Shown piece by piece: positions 28,556 through 36,849 of a DNA stretch of 64,000 nt. A program made the position numbers and the translations under genes. The stretch comes from Paenibacillus pinihumi DSM 23905 = JCM 16419 (GTDB lineage Bacteria > Bacillota > Bacilli > Paenibacillales > Paenibacillaceae): contig NZ_KE383864.1 in assembly GCF_000422505.1 (NCBI RefSeq), forward strand, positions 850,381 to 914,380, in the 5' to 3' direction. The notes under the pieces were generated by a model. It was not told where the DNA came from. It saw only the letters and a list, made by a program, of their open reading frames with translations, and ran no database searches. Positions within the stretch are counted from its first letter, which is position 1. Each line of letters opens with the position of its first letter.

Positions 28556-29938
28556 TTATTTTTCGGTCACGTTCTGCCCGCCTGCAATGCGGGTTACGTC
28601 CTGTGCATATTTGTTCTGTGCATCTTCCGGGGAGGTTCCGGTAGCCACGGCCTCCACCATCGTCTGGATTTGAGTGGAAACTTCCGGGTATTTATCCTGC
28701 GCCGGTCTGAATTCGGCATTCTTCAGGTATTCGGTCGCGATTTCATTAAATGGCATTTGGGTATATCCGGGATCCTTCGCTACATCCGCCCGCACCGTAA
28801 TATTGCCTGATGCAGTAACTAGCTTCTGGGAGTTTTCTTTATTGAGTGCAAATTTGATAAATTCCCATGCTTCATCCTTGTTCTTGGCATTGCTCGGGAT
28901 TGAGAGCGCCCAGCCTCCGGCCAGTGTAATGGAGCCCGGGGCCTGCCCTTTGCTCGTCGGCATTGGCGCAAAACCAAGCACGTCCTTGTATTCCGGCCAA
29001 GGCGCAGCACCATTCTCCAGGTAATTGCCTGTAATCCAGGAGCCGTCCAGTGAGATTGCCAACTTGCCTTGCGGCAAATATTCACGGGTTGCCGTATTTC
29101 CTGCCTGCCCGTTCAATACTTTGGACAGCGGCGGCCCCAGCTTCTCTTTGTTGACCGTCTCAATAAACCGCAATGAATCCAGAATGCCCGGGCTTTTCGT
29201 TATCCATTTGCCGGTGCTGTCCTCATACAGCCGCTCCCCGGTTCCGTAGAGCAGCATTTCATAGGTTTGCATGGAGGTCGCTTCTCCGGTTGCTTTGCCC
29301 ATATTCATCCAGATCGGCACCACGCCGTCCCCGGCTTTTTCCTTAATTGTTCTTGCCGCATCCAGCACTTCATCCCATGTCTTCGGTGTCCAGTTCTCCG
29401 GGAGTCCGGCTGCTTTGAAAATCGTCTTGTTGTACCACAGTCCCCTGGAATCGGTGTTATACGGCACGCCGTACACCTTGCCGTCACTTGCCGTTACACC
29501 CTTTTTCATGGCTTCAATGAACGAGCCGTCAGTCCAGTCCGACCAATCCTTCATCCTGTCATCCAGCGGCTCCAGAAAGCCTGCGCTGGCATCCGAATTC
29601 AGAATGAAGGTATCCTCGGTGACGATATCCGGTGCTTTGTCTTTGGATTTGAGCGCCAGCGCAATTTTCGCAAAATAGTCACCTTCCGACGCCTGGATCG
29701 GCGTAGGTTTAATTTCGACATTTTTATCCGGGTAGCTCTCAGCCAGTTCTTTAAGCCATTTATAAAATGCTCCCTGCTCCCCGACACCGTCATCCCGGTA
29801 CGTGATCGTAATTGTTTTTTTCCCATTCTCACCTTGTCCACTGCCGGAGCTGCCTGTACAGCCCGCCAGCAATGCAGCAGTTAGAATTACAGATACCAGC
29901 AAATAAAATACCCGTTTGCCGCCCGCCATTTTTGTCAT
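28556..29938 (-). CDS. Sugar-binding lipoprotein of an ABC importer
   Basis: A 460-residue extracellular solute-binding protein (family 1). The N-terminus has a lipoprotein signal: positive residues, a hydrophobic stretch and the lipobox LLAGC with Cys near residue 27. The mature start is a Ser/Gly-rich linker. Family landmarks include YGVPYNTDSRGLWYNK and LAGGWALSIPSNAKNKDEAW. GGGAGG seven bases upstream supports the ATG at 29938. The sugar specificity is unknown. Confidence 0.92.
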   Translation of the reverse strand: MTKMAGGKRVFYLLVSVILTAALLAGCTGSSGSGQGENGKKTITITYRDDGVGEQGAFYKWLKELAESYPDKNVEIKPTPIQASEGDYFAKIALALKSKDKAPDIVTEDTFILNSDASAGFLEPLDDRMKDWSDWTDGSFIEAMKKGVTASDGKVYGVPYNTDSRGLWYNKTIFKAAGLPENWTPKTWDEVLDAARTIKEKAGDGVVPIWMNMGKATGEATSMQTYEMLLYGTGERLYEDSTGKWITKSPGILDSLRFIETVNKEKLGPPLSKVLNGQAGNTATREYLPQGKLAISLDGSWITGNYLENGAAPWPEYKDVLGFAPMPTSKGQAPGSITLAGGWALSIPSNAKNKDEAWEFIKFALNKENSQKLVTASGNITVRADVAKDPGYTQMPFNEIATEYLKNAEFRPAQDKYPEVSTQIQTMVEAVATGTSPEDAQNKYAQDVTRIAGGQNVTEK

Positions 29939-30114
29939 TTTTCAACCTCCCTATTATCCACTGCCAGTTTGTCAGACACTGCTTGTGTATGCGCTTACCC
30001 GAAGTTTTATAAACATATTTTCGAGTTGCAATTTTTATTCGGAATATTGTTCAAAACTATAATTAGTGATTTTGGAATTGAAAAACAGGAAGTACGAGGG
30101 TAAATATAAAAAAA
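29939..30114. other. Intergenic region upstream of the sugar-binding lipoprotein
   Basis: AT-rich, without an open frame I can support. It must hold the promoter of the ABC importer operon (minus strand) and borders the terminal hairpin of the biosynthetic operon; I could not pick convincing -35/-10 boxes. Confidence 0.4.
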
Positions 30115-30176
30115 CATCTGTCAAATCCTATATTGTTGTAAGTTCTACCCAACAACAATATAGGATTTGACAGATG
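30115..30176 (-). terminator. Perfect 24-bp inverted repeat, probable terminator of the biosynthetic operon
   Basis: The arms 30115-30138 and 30153-30176 are exact inverted copies of 24 bases, separated by a 14-base loop. On the minus strand the stem is followed by a run of seven T, which suits a terminator for the 25-gene operon ending at 30442. The stem is longer and more AT-rich than most terminators, so it may also be a relic of a mobile element or block transcription from both sides. Confidence 0.75.
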
Positions 30177-30441
30177 CCAGTCAGTATATAAATGGAACTC
30201 TTTAGGTTTCAGAGCTACACATTTACAATATGATCTCTATGGATTCGCAGGAAGTTCATTTTAAGGCATCGTCAGTAGCCAATACAATCGTGTTTCCTTA
30301 CGATTCTCAAAAATGTTGTTAAACGTGACAGCCGTAATCGTACACATGTAATGGACCTATCTCCAACGTTTCACATACAGATCAAAGAATATTTTGTCAA
30401 GAGCTTCAGCACACTCTATCTCTTCGGACCACAACGAATCT
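30177..30441. other. Region between the last cluster gene and the terminal hairpin; possible gene remnant
   Basis: After the carrier-protein stop, the minus strand keeps an open frame in a different register to about 30360: DYPKDSLWSEEIECAEALDK, then IFFDLYVKRWR. It has no start codon with a ribosome binding site and follows an in-frame stop. It reads like a protein C-terminus, so it may be the remnant of a lost gene or a shifted extension. Nothing else is seen. Confidence 0.3.
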
Positions 30442-30696
30442 TTAGGGTAATCGACACTTGATTGATTGAGTTATATTCCACAGTGTTGTGATGCTACTGA
30501 ATGTTTCATCTATTAAATATTCGTCAGGAAACTCAATTTCATATTTTTCTTCTATGTCACAAATTAAATGTATTGAGGTCATTGAATCTAAGCCCAATGC
30601 TTTCATATGGATTTCTGTATTCCTTCCCAGAAAATTAATATCTTTTCGCAGATATCGGGATAACAACTGAAGAAAGTCAATATCTATTGAACTCAT
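30442..30696 (-). CDS. Acyl/peptidyl carrier protein 1
   Basis: An 84-residue free carrier protein. ALGLDSMTSIHLICDIEEKY carries the phosphopantetheine Ser38 in a standard D-S-M motif, followed by IEFPDEYL. AGGAG eight bases upstream supports the ATG at 30696; the longer frame would start inside that site. It is the last gene of the operon, 24 bases after a PLP decarboxylase. By analogy with BtrI in butirosin, it probably carries an amino acid while it is decarboxylated and hydroxylated. No phosphopantetheinyl transferase is encoded in the window. Confidence 0.9.
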   Translation of the reverse strand: MSSIDIDFLQLLSRYLRKDINFLGRNTEIHMKALGLDSMTSIHLICDIEEKYEIEFPDEYLIDETFSSITTLWNITQSIKCRLP

Positions 30697-30720
30697 TTGA
30701 GACACTCCTAATCTTGGTAT

Positions 30721-31944
30721 TTAGTTATAGTTCCCTTCCGTTCTTGAGAGAACAATTCGTGATACATCTAGTATTCTCCCTTTATACATTACAATCTCTA
30801 CAGGATTTTCTCTGCTTAGAAACCCCATCAGACTTGCAGTCAAAGCGTACGCTCCTACATTAGGAATAAGATAATGGTCTCCTGGTTGCGCTTCGGGAAG
30901 CGACACTTCACGTAGCAGATAATCTAACGGGGTACACAAAGGACCAACGACGGTGGCATTTTTGTAAAGACGATGTTTCGGATACTCCAACATTTGTACA
31001 GCTACTTTAGGTATTCTTCCTAATGCCGACATTCCTCCCAAATGATGGATTCCCGTATCAACAATAATAAAAGTTTGATTTTTGCTGGTCTTCACATCAG
31101 TAACGGTCGTGATAAGTGTTCCTGATTCGCCTGTGAGGTACCGACCAGATTCAAAAGCAATTTGTGGGTCCCCTTTTCTCCATTGAGGGAAAACTTCATC
31201 AAGTACTTGCTCTAGAGAGGGCTTTATCGATGAAAAATCAGGTCTTGGGCCAGCCTTTGCAAATGGACAACCAAAACCCCCCCCAATATCCAATAGTTCA
31301 GGCCTGATACCTAATCTAGCACATATTCTGGCCATAATTCGAATAGAGTATTTTAGATTGCTTTCTACATCTTTAGAATTCATCAAATTTGTCGATTGGT
31401 AAATGTGCAGCCCAGATATAGTTAACCAATGGTTTTTGCATATATGGTCAGGGATACAGTCAAGCCCCTCCTCGTCTATTCCAAACTGAGAAGCTATTCC
31501 AGACATTGACAATCCAACCTGGTTTGCTGGTTTACTTGGATTAATTCTAATAATGGCATTTACCTGTCGCTGATGCAGTTCACACAAGCGGGACAATCGT
31601 TCGGCATCTGTCCAAGATTCAATCGAGAACCACTTTACATCATGCATTATGGCAAACCTTACTTCCTTTTCCGTTTTACCCGGACCCGTATATAAACATT
31701 CATCCGCTCTTGCTCCAGCCTTGAGCGCAACTTGAAGCTCATTAATTGATGAAACTTCAGCCTTCGCCCCCAAATTGAGTAAATGTTTAATAATTGATGG
31801 ATGTGGATTTGATTTTAGAGAATAATAAATTCGGCTTCCTGTAGGCAAAGAATTCATCAAATCCTGAAAAGCAAGGTCAATTGAGTCTAATTGATAAACG
31901 TAAGCGGGACTACCGTACTGTTCTACGATTTTTAGATATTGCAA
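30721..31944 (-). CDS. PLP-dependent decarboxylase, BtrK-like (alanine-racemase fold)
   Basis: A 407-residue fold-type III decarboxylase. RIYYSLKSNPHPSI holds the PLP lysine K44. HIYQSTN, LLDIGGGFGCPF and ESGRYL give the phosphate and barrel contacts, and VVGPLCTPLD carries the cysteine at the dimer active site. Relatives include diaminopimelate decarboxylase and BtrK, which decarboxylates a carrier-bound glutamate in butirosin synthesis. Its position next to carrier protein 1 and a ligase supports a carrier-bound substrate, by inference. It starts at a TTG just after the ligase stop, behind GAAGGAGGACTATAA. Confidence 0.87.
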   Translation of the reverse strand: MQYLKIVEQYGSPAYVYQLDSIDLAFQDLMNSLPTGSRIYYSLKSNPHPSIIKHLLNLGAKAEVSSINELQVALKAGARADECLYTGPGKTEKEVRFAIMHDVKWFSIESWTDAERLSRLCELHQRQVNAIIRINPSKPANQVGLSMSGIASQFGIDEEGLDCIPDHICKNHWLTISGLHIYQSTNLMNSKDVESNLKYSIRIMARICARLGIRPELLDIGGGFGCPFAKAGPRPDFSSIKPSLEQVLDEVFPQWRKGDPQIAFESGRYLTGESGTLITTVTDVKTSKNQTFIIVDTGIHHLGGMSALGRIPKVAVQMLEYPKHRLYKNATVVGPLCTPLDYLLREVSLPEAQPGDHYLIPNVGAYALTASLMGFLSRENPVEIVMYKGRILDVSRIVLSRTEGNYN

Positions 31945-33453
31945 TTATAGTCCTCCTTCACTAAGTAGTTCCATCAACTTTCGTTTATCCACTTTTTGAT
32001 TACTTGTTATTGGCAGTTTATCAATTTTTATAATCTCATGTGGAGTTTTGTATTCTTCTAATCTGTCGGAGAGTTTTTCCCAAATTTCTTCAACACTTAA
32101 TATTCCTTCAAAAAACAAAACAGCCTTATCATTATCGTTTCGATGTACTATCACCGCCGCATTATGTATTCCAGGAATACTTTCCGTAGCACTCTCTATT
32201 TCAGCAGCACTGATTCTGTACCCATTATTCTTAAAAATTTCATCTTTTCTCCCATAGAAATACAGAAAACCCTCTTCGTCTTTAAAGAACAGGTCCCCTG
32301 TATACAACACACGTTGTCCTTCAAAAATTTTAAATTTACTTTTGGTTAACTTAGGGGCACGCCAATACCCTTGCATTACATGTGGTCCTTTGACAATTAA
32401 CTCCCCGACCTCTCCGGGGGGCATTACTTTCCCTTCATTATTTACTACTAGACACTCTGTCTCTGGCAATGGCAACCCTACAGATTCCGCCTTGGTAGTA
32501 ATTAAATCTGGAGGCAATATCGACACTCGCTTACACTCAGTCAAACCATACATTAAGAAAATTCTACAATCAGGGAAGATATTAAGTAATTTCACAGTGA
32601 GTGAGTGATGATGCCTTGCACCTGTCGTTGTGAAGACTCTTAGTCGTAAGGTTGGACTTACTCTCCTCTCCAATCTTACTAATGCACTTGTAATATGGGG
32701 CATTGACGGAAAAACGGTCACTCCCCAATGCTCAAGTTTGGTCATTAATCTAGGTCCTATATCCTCTTTCTTTCCGATTACAAGGGTAGCTTGGGCCTCA
32801 AAACACAAAAATGCCTGATACAAGCCATAGTCAAAGGAAAGGGGAAGAAAATTACCTATAATATCATCATATTTAAGTTGAATGATCTTCTGGATTGATC
32901 TTACAGCAAAACAGATATTTTCATGTGTTGATATGACTGCCTTTGGCTTACCAGTACTGCCTGATGTATAAATCAGACACACAGGTTCACAGCTTATTTG
33001 TTCGTTGCAGGTTATTGATTCCAATTCCATATGATCTTCTGCTCTATCTTCTGCTCTATATGTTGTTATTGTTTCAATAAGTTCATGATGTATATATAAG
33101 GAGCTACCAATGCCATGCTTTTTTACAAGAACCCTGTCCGTTATGATAAGTGCTGACTCCGCGTCATCTAGTATGTATTTCAAGCTATACGTCGTTATTG
33201 CATCGTTAAGAATAACGAAAATTGCTCCTATTCTAGATACCGCATTTGCAATAGCCAAAAGATCTGGACTACTTGGAAGAAGAATAATAACACGATCACC
33301 ACGTTGAATTCCTTTAAATCTTAAAAAGGAGGAAATCATTAACGTATGTCGCCTTAATTGTTCATATGTGAACTGTGTTTCCTCTGCAATAATTGCTACT
33401 TTGTCAGGAGCTTGTTTTGCAGCCATATCGATTAGTTCATGTAACAGCGTCAT
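31945..33453 (-). CDS. AMP-forming ligase 1 (acyl-CoA synthetase/NRPS A-domain type)
   Basis: A 502-residue stand-alone adenylating enzyme. Core motifs are LIYTSGSTGKPKAVISTHEN (P-loop, near residue 165), FLPLSFDYG, MYGLTECKR, LYTGDLFFKDEEGFLYFYGR and GYRISAAEIE; the C-terminal lysine lies in SNQKVDKRKL. It probably activates an amino acid for carrier protein 1, two genes downstream. ATG at 33453 follows AAGGG and overlaps the upstream stop. The gene is AT-rich. A short in-frame duplication gives RAEDRAED near residue 135. Confidence 0.9.
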   Translation of the reverse strand: MTLLHELIDMAAKQAPDKVAIIAEETQFTYEQLRRHTLMISSFLRFKGIQRGDRVIILLPSSPDLLAIANAVSRIGAIFVILNDAITTYSLKYILDDAESALIITDRVLVKKHGIGSSLYIHHELIETITTYRAEDRAEDHMELESITCNEQISCEPVCLIYTSGSTGKPKAVISTHENICFAVRSIQKIIQLKYDDIIGNFLPLSFDYGLYQAFLCFEAQATLVIGKKEDIGPRLMTKLEHWGVTVFPSMPHITSALVRLERRVSPTLRLRVFTTTGARHHHSLTVKLLNIFPDCRIFLMYGLTECKRVSILPPDLITTKAESVGLPLPETECLVVNNEGKVMPPGEVGELIVKGPHVMQGYWRAPKLTKSKFKIFEGQRVLYTGDLFFKDEEGFLYFYGRKDEIFKNNGYRISAAEIESATESIPGIHNAAVIVHRNDNDKAVLFFEGILSVEEIWEKLSDRLEEYKTPHEIIKIDKLPITSNQKVDKRKLMELLSEGGL

Positions 33454-34414
33454 CAAGTGATCCCTTCTTTTCGAGAAAATATAAACTTTTCTTTAATTCC
33501 TGAATCACTTCCATATCCAACGATTTGACTAGTAAGCATTTCTCCTGAAATCGTTTTATATCAATTCGATTGGTAATTCTAAATTTTAGTAAAGCATTTG
33601 CTAATAACTCCGACTGTAAAGTACTTTCGGCCAGCAGAGCTTGAATTGTTGAAAACTGTGAAATATATCTTAAAAACTTCAAAAATACAGCTCGAGAACC
33701 AGACACGATAGTAAATGCACTAATTAGCTGTTCAAAGATAGGATTCTGGGAATTCGAAGAGTGGTTAGCTAACTGGCTTGCTGCAAAATCATAGAGGTAA
33801 TAATCATCTTCATAGGATATAATCCATTGTATAAATTGCTGCTTAAATTGACTGGTAGTTTGGTCTCCGAAATTTTCCTGCTCTACTTGCGAGATCAACT
33901 TTTCAGAATGATTAAAGGCAAGCTCCAAAACCTTTTCATCATATTCATATAAGGAGTAGTCACCAATCCCGCTTGCGTTATCATCCCATATTTGATATGT
34001 GTAGCCTGATTCTGTTGGCAAACATCCCCCCACAAGAATTAAATGTCTGACATAATTTTGATGATAGTGGTTTGATTTGTGCGGGAGATAAAACATATCA
34101 CAAGTAATGAATATTGGTTTTCCAGAGAGCAACCTGTTAATAATAGTCTCCCTAGCCTCTTGAAAACAATTGTAAGGATAGTGAGTTAATTTTGTATTCA
34201 ACAGTTTTAAATGCTCATTCGAGCATGACGCTGAAACATAATCCCATCTTGGTTTTCGATTCAAGATAATCTGGCTGTAAATCTCAGATGTACGCTCGAA
34301 ACTATTGAAAAATAACAATTCAACTGGGGCACTTTGGGATTTAAGATAACTAATAATGAGAGATTTCCAGCAGTTAAAATACTTAGTATCTACTCTCGGC
34401 AGCACATCAAACAT
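33437..34414 (-). CDS. BtrH-like acyltransferase 1 (papain-like fold)
   Basis: A 325-residue protein with the layout of BtrH, which moves an acyl group from a carrier protein to an aminoglycoside amine. I see a candidate Cys-His-Asp triad: C15 in YFNCWKSL, H124 in YVRHLILVGG and D144 in YQIWDDN. The pattern FITCDMFYLPH lies between them and matches the paralogue at 36850 (FIMALDAYCLPY). The C-terminal half is helical and has no known domain. It probably transfers the acyl group built on carrier protein 1. The gene is AT-rich. Confidence 0.72.
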   Translation of the reverse strand: MFDVLPRVDTKYFNCWKSLIISYLKSQSAPVELLFFNSFERTSEIYSQIILNRKPRWDYVSASCSNEHLKLLNTKLTHYPYNCFQEARETIINRLLSGKPIFITCDMFYLPHKSNHYHQNYVRHLILVGGCLPTESGYTYQIWDDNASGIGDYSLYEYDEKVLELAFNHSEKLISQVEQENFGDQTTSQFKQQFIQWIISYEDDYYLYDFAASQLANHSSNSQNPIFEQLISAFTIVSGSRAVFLKFLRYISQFSTIQALLAESTLQSELLANALLKFRITNRIDIKRFQEKCLLVKSLDMEVIQELKKSLYFLEKKGSLDDAVT

Positions 34415-34443
34415 CGTTATTATCTCCTCTTAACCATTAGTTC

Positions 34444-35445
34444 TCACGATTTCAGGTTGGAAAGCACATACTGGCCGATTCTCTGTATTTCATCCTGAGC
34501 AGGTGACCCGCTAATAATAAAAAAACTTGCTCCTGCTTCTACATAACGCATGATTGTGTCGGCTACATTACGATAAGAGCCCACGATTGACACAGATACA
34601 GAATCGCTTACATGCGAGAGCCCCGCCCAAATATGTGGCTGAAGAACGAGATTATTCAATTGCTGCAGCGCCAGATGGCTTTTTACGCCAACGGAATCCG
34701 ACTGAAGCATGAACATTTTGTTCATCCTGCGGTGTGCTGGAGAATAGGCCGCCAACATTCGTTCAGCAGCCTCCCAAGCTTCTGCATCGGTTGTTCTTGC
34801 GATAATATCAATAAAAAGACCGCATTGGACTGTCCTTCCGTTTCTGGCGGCCGTTTGTACAACATGTTGGAAATGCCCGGCAACCGTTTCAATTGCGTGA
34901 GCGTACATGACATAACGATCGCTCAGTGTACCGGCGACGTTTCTCGCTTCCTCTGAACTTCCAGCCACATATAATCTGGACGAAGTATCAGAAGGTAGAC
35001 GTGGTACACACTCCGCATTCTCCAGTTCATAGAACTCGCCGCGGTACGTGACTGGCCCTAATCGAAGAAGCTGAAGAACTTCCACGAACTCCTTTGTTCT
35101 ACGGTAGCGAACCGCGTGGTTATCAATCTTTCCCAGCTTGGCAAGTTCAGGGACAAAACTGCCTGTAACGACATTGAGATCCGCCCGGCCATTTGTCATC
35201 CAATTTAAGGAATGTAGCGCCTTGCTGGTTGTAAACGGATGGGCGAAGTTTGTATTTTGTGCAACAAGCAGACGGATGCTCTCCGTTAAATTTCCTATGC
35301 TAGCGGCCAGCACCCAAGGATCCAGCCCCTTCGGAAGACTTGAGACAAGTAAGGAATCGAAATGATTCTGCTCAGCCAATATGGATTGACGAATACACTC
35401 CTCCACTTTATTAGGTATAACAGGAAGCATCCAACAAAACTCCAT
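34444..35445 (-). CDS. Luciferase-like flavin monooxygenase, BtrO-like
   Basis: A 333-residue LLM-family protein (FMNH2-dependent TIM barrel). Landmarks include LLVSSLPKGLDPW, LVAQNTNFAHPFTTSK, RADLNVVTGSFVPEL and VAGSSEEARNVA. The closest known role is BtrO, which alpha-hydroxylates a carrier-bound amino acyl chain in butirosin; alkanesulfonate monooxygenases are the main alternative family. The ATG overlaps the upstream stop as TAATG. No dedicated flavin reductase is visible in the window. It sits between the aminoacyl ligase and BtrH-like genes. Confidence 0.82.
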   Translation of the reverse strand: MEFCWMLPVIPNKVEECIRQSILAEQNHFDSLLVSSLPKGLDPWVLAASIGNLTESIRLLVAQNTNFAHPFTTSKALHSLNWMTNGRADLNVVTGSFVPELAKLGKIDNHAVRYRRTKEFVEVLQLLRLGPVTYRGEFYELENAECVPRLPSDTSSRLYVAGSSEEARNVAGTLSDRYVMYAHAIETVAGHFQHVVQTAARNGRTVQCGLFIDIIARTTDAEAWEAAERMLAAYSPAHRRMNKMFMLQSDSVGVKSHLALQQLNNLVLQPHIWAGLSHVSDSVSVSIVGSYRNVADTIMRYVEAGASFFIISGSPAQDEIQRIGQYVLSNLKS

Positions 35446-36587
35446 TAGCACCCTTCCTTCTCATGCAAAATGGACATTAATTCTTTTGGCCATTGGTCGA
35501 TTGATTGTCCATAGGCTTGGCTTAATGCATAGCACCAGCGTTCCAGACCAAATGCTACGCAGCCTGAATGAAGCGGCTGCTCTTGTTCGTCGAAAATATG
35601 ATACGATTTGCATAGCGCGTCCCCGACATGATTAAAGGAAGCGATTGAAAACTGCTCCCCCTTGACCTGAACAATGAGCTCGTATTTGGAATCAGCCATA
35701 AGCTGGTGCTGCCCCTTTGCAACATCCTGCGGAAAATAGAAAGGATCTGTTGCCGCTTCAACCGTTCCCTTAAGTCCCATACGCTCAAATAGAGACCACA
35801 CGCGAGCGATCAACTTCTGTCGATAGATCTCAACCTGCTGATGTGTGCCAAACAGCACAATTTCTCTCATTCTGAAATTCCGCATCCGATAACCACCCAC
35901 GCGCCAGTTCGCTTCGTGTCTGCTGCATTCCGCATCAGCCGTCATGATATATGGTCCTTCTGTATCCGTAATCGGCAACGTTCGCCCATACAACTCGGCG
36001 TAGCAATGAAAGCATACGGCGGGAGCAAGTGCAAAGCTCGTAGGTCGGCTGAGTTGAAGCATCTTCTCCTTGTCAGCATTTCTGACTTCTTCCAATACGT
36101 CCCTGCGATGCGGAAACTCGTTAATTAAATAAATATTGTGTGGAAACGTATGTAAATAATCGCATTTATGGAGGGATTCTGTTGCGATGAACGCCGGATA
36201 ATGCCTTTCGCTTGCCTTCATCGTCAATGCCATTTGTTCAAACAAACCATCCAATGCCCGCAACACCTGCCCGTTCACATGAAAGAGCCTGCCAGCCTCT
36301 CCGTCCTCATCATTCTCGGGCCATTTAACCGGTTCCGCTTCCTCTCTATTATCCTTTAATCTTCTAGGTTTGATTACCCGGTTCGAACGCTCTCCTTCCA
36401 GCATCGTGCTTATCGTGGTTTCTATCACAGCCGCTATTTCTCGATCCTGGTATGTGACAACAATGACAAGGGGGTTTTCTTCCAAACGAAGCCCTGTAAT
36501 GCCCTCCAGGCTGTAATTCAGCTTGGATACAAGAGATTCCGCCTGCCCTGCCGTTAGCGCATCGCCTATTTCAAATCGGCTTTCCAT
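35445..36587 (-). CDS. Amino acid:carrier-protein ligase (atypical seryl-tRNA-synthetase homologue)
   Basis: A 380-residue class II synthetase catalytic core without a tRNA-binding arm. Motif 2 is RMRNFRMREIVLFGT (near residue 240) and motif 3 is SGCVAFGLERWCYAL (near 345). FALAPAVCFHCYAELYGR and the motif-3 cysteine supply candidate zinc ligands, as in Bll0957-type enzymes, which load glycine or alanine onto carrier proteins instead of tRNA. It starts three bases past the carrier protein 2 stop, behind GAGGGAGG, so that carrier is its likely acceptor. Confidence 0.87.
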   Translation of the reverse strand: MESRFEIGDALTAGQAESLVSKLNYSLEGITGLRLEENPLVIVVTYQDREIAAVIETTISTMLEGERSNRVIKPRRLKDNREEAEPVKWPENDEDGEAGRLFHVNGQVLRALDGLFEQMALTMKASERHYPAFIATESLHKCDYLHTFPHNIYLINEFPHRRDVLEEVRNADKEKMLQLSRPTSFALAPAVCFHCYAELYGRTLPITDTEGPYIMTADAECSRHEANWRVGGYRMRNFRMREIVLFGTHQQVEIYRQKLIARVWSLFERMGLKGTVEAATDPFYFPQDVAKGQHQLMADSKYELIVQVKGEQFSIASFNHVGDALCKSYHIFDEQEQPLHSGCVAFGLERWCYALSQAYGQSIDQWPKELMSILHEKEGC

Positions 36588-36589
36588 CG

Positions 36590-36847
36590 TTAAGCCTCCC
36601 TCTGCAATTTCAGCTTAAGTTGCTCCATAATATTGCGAGCGGAAGAAAAGCGGCCCAGCACTAGTTCCTCATCTTCGAATTGAATGTTGAATTCGATTTC
36701 CAGTGCAATGACAAGCTCCATCGTTTTCATTGAATTCATCCCATATGTGCTCAAATTCTCTTCCCAAACGATCCGATCGCTGTAACCTGTAATTTTTCGG
36801 ATAATCTCCGTTATCCGCTCAGCTGTCTGCTGCTCCATCAGATTCAT
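36590..36847 (-). CDS. Acyl/aminoacyl carrier protein 2
   Basis: An 85-residue carrier protein. YGMNSMKTMELVIALEIEFN holds the phosphopantetheine Ser39, and IQFEDEEL follows as in acyl carrier proteins. The ATG at 36847 is favoured by GGGAG eight bases upstream. It sits between the synthetase-like ligase and the second BtrH-like gene, forming a compact load-carry-transfer unit. Confidence 0.9.
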   Translation of the reverse strand: MNLMEQQTAERITEIIRKITGYSDRIVWEENLSTYGMNSMKTMELVIALEIEFNIQFEDEELVLGRFSSARNIMEQLKLKLQREA

Positions 36848-36849
36848 AT

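Noticed and set aside
30115-30176. Insertion sequence ends
   Set aside because: The 24-base inverted repeats are only 14 bases apart, with no transposase between or beside them; the T run fits a terminator better.
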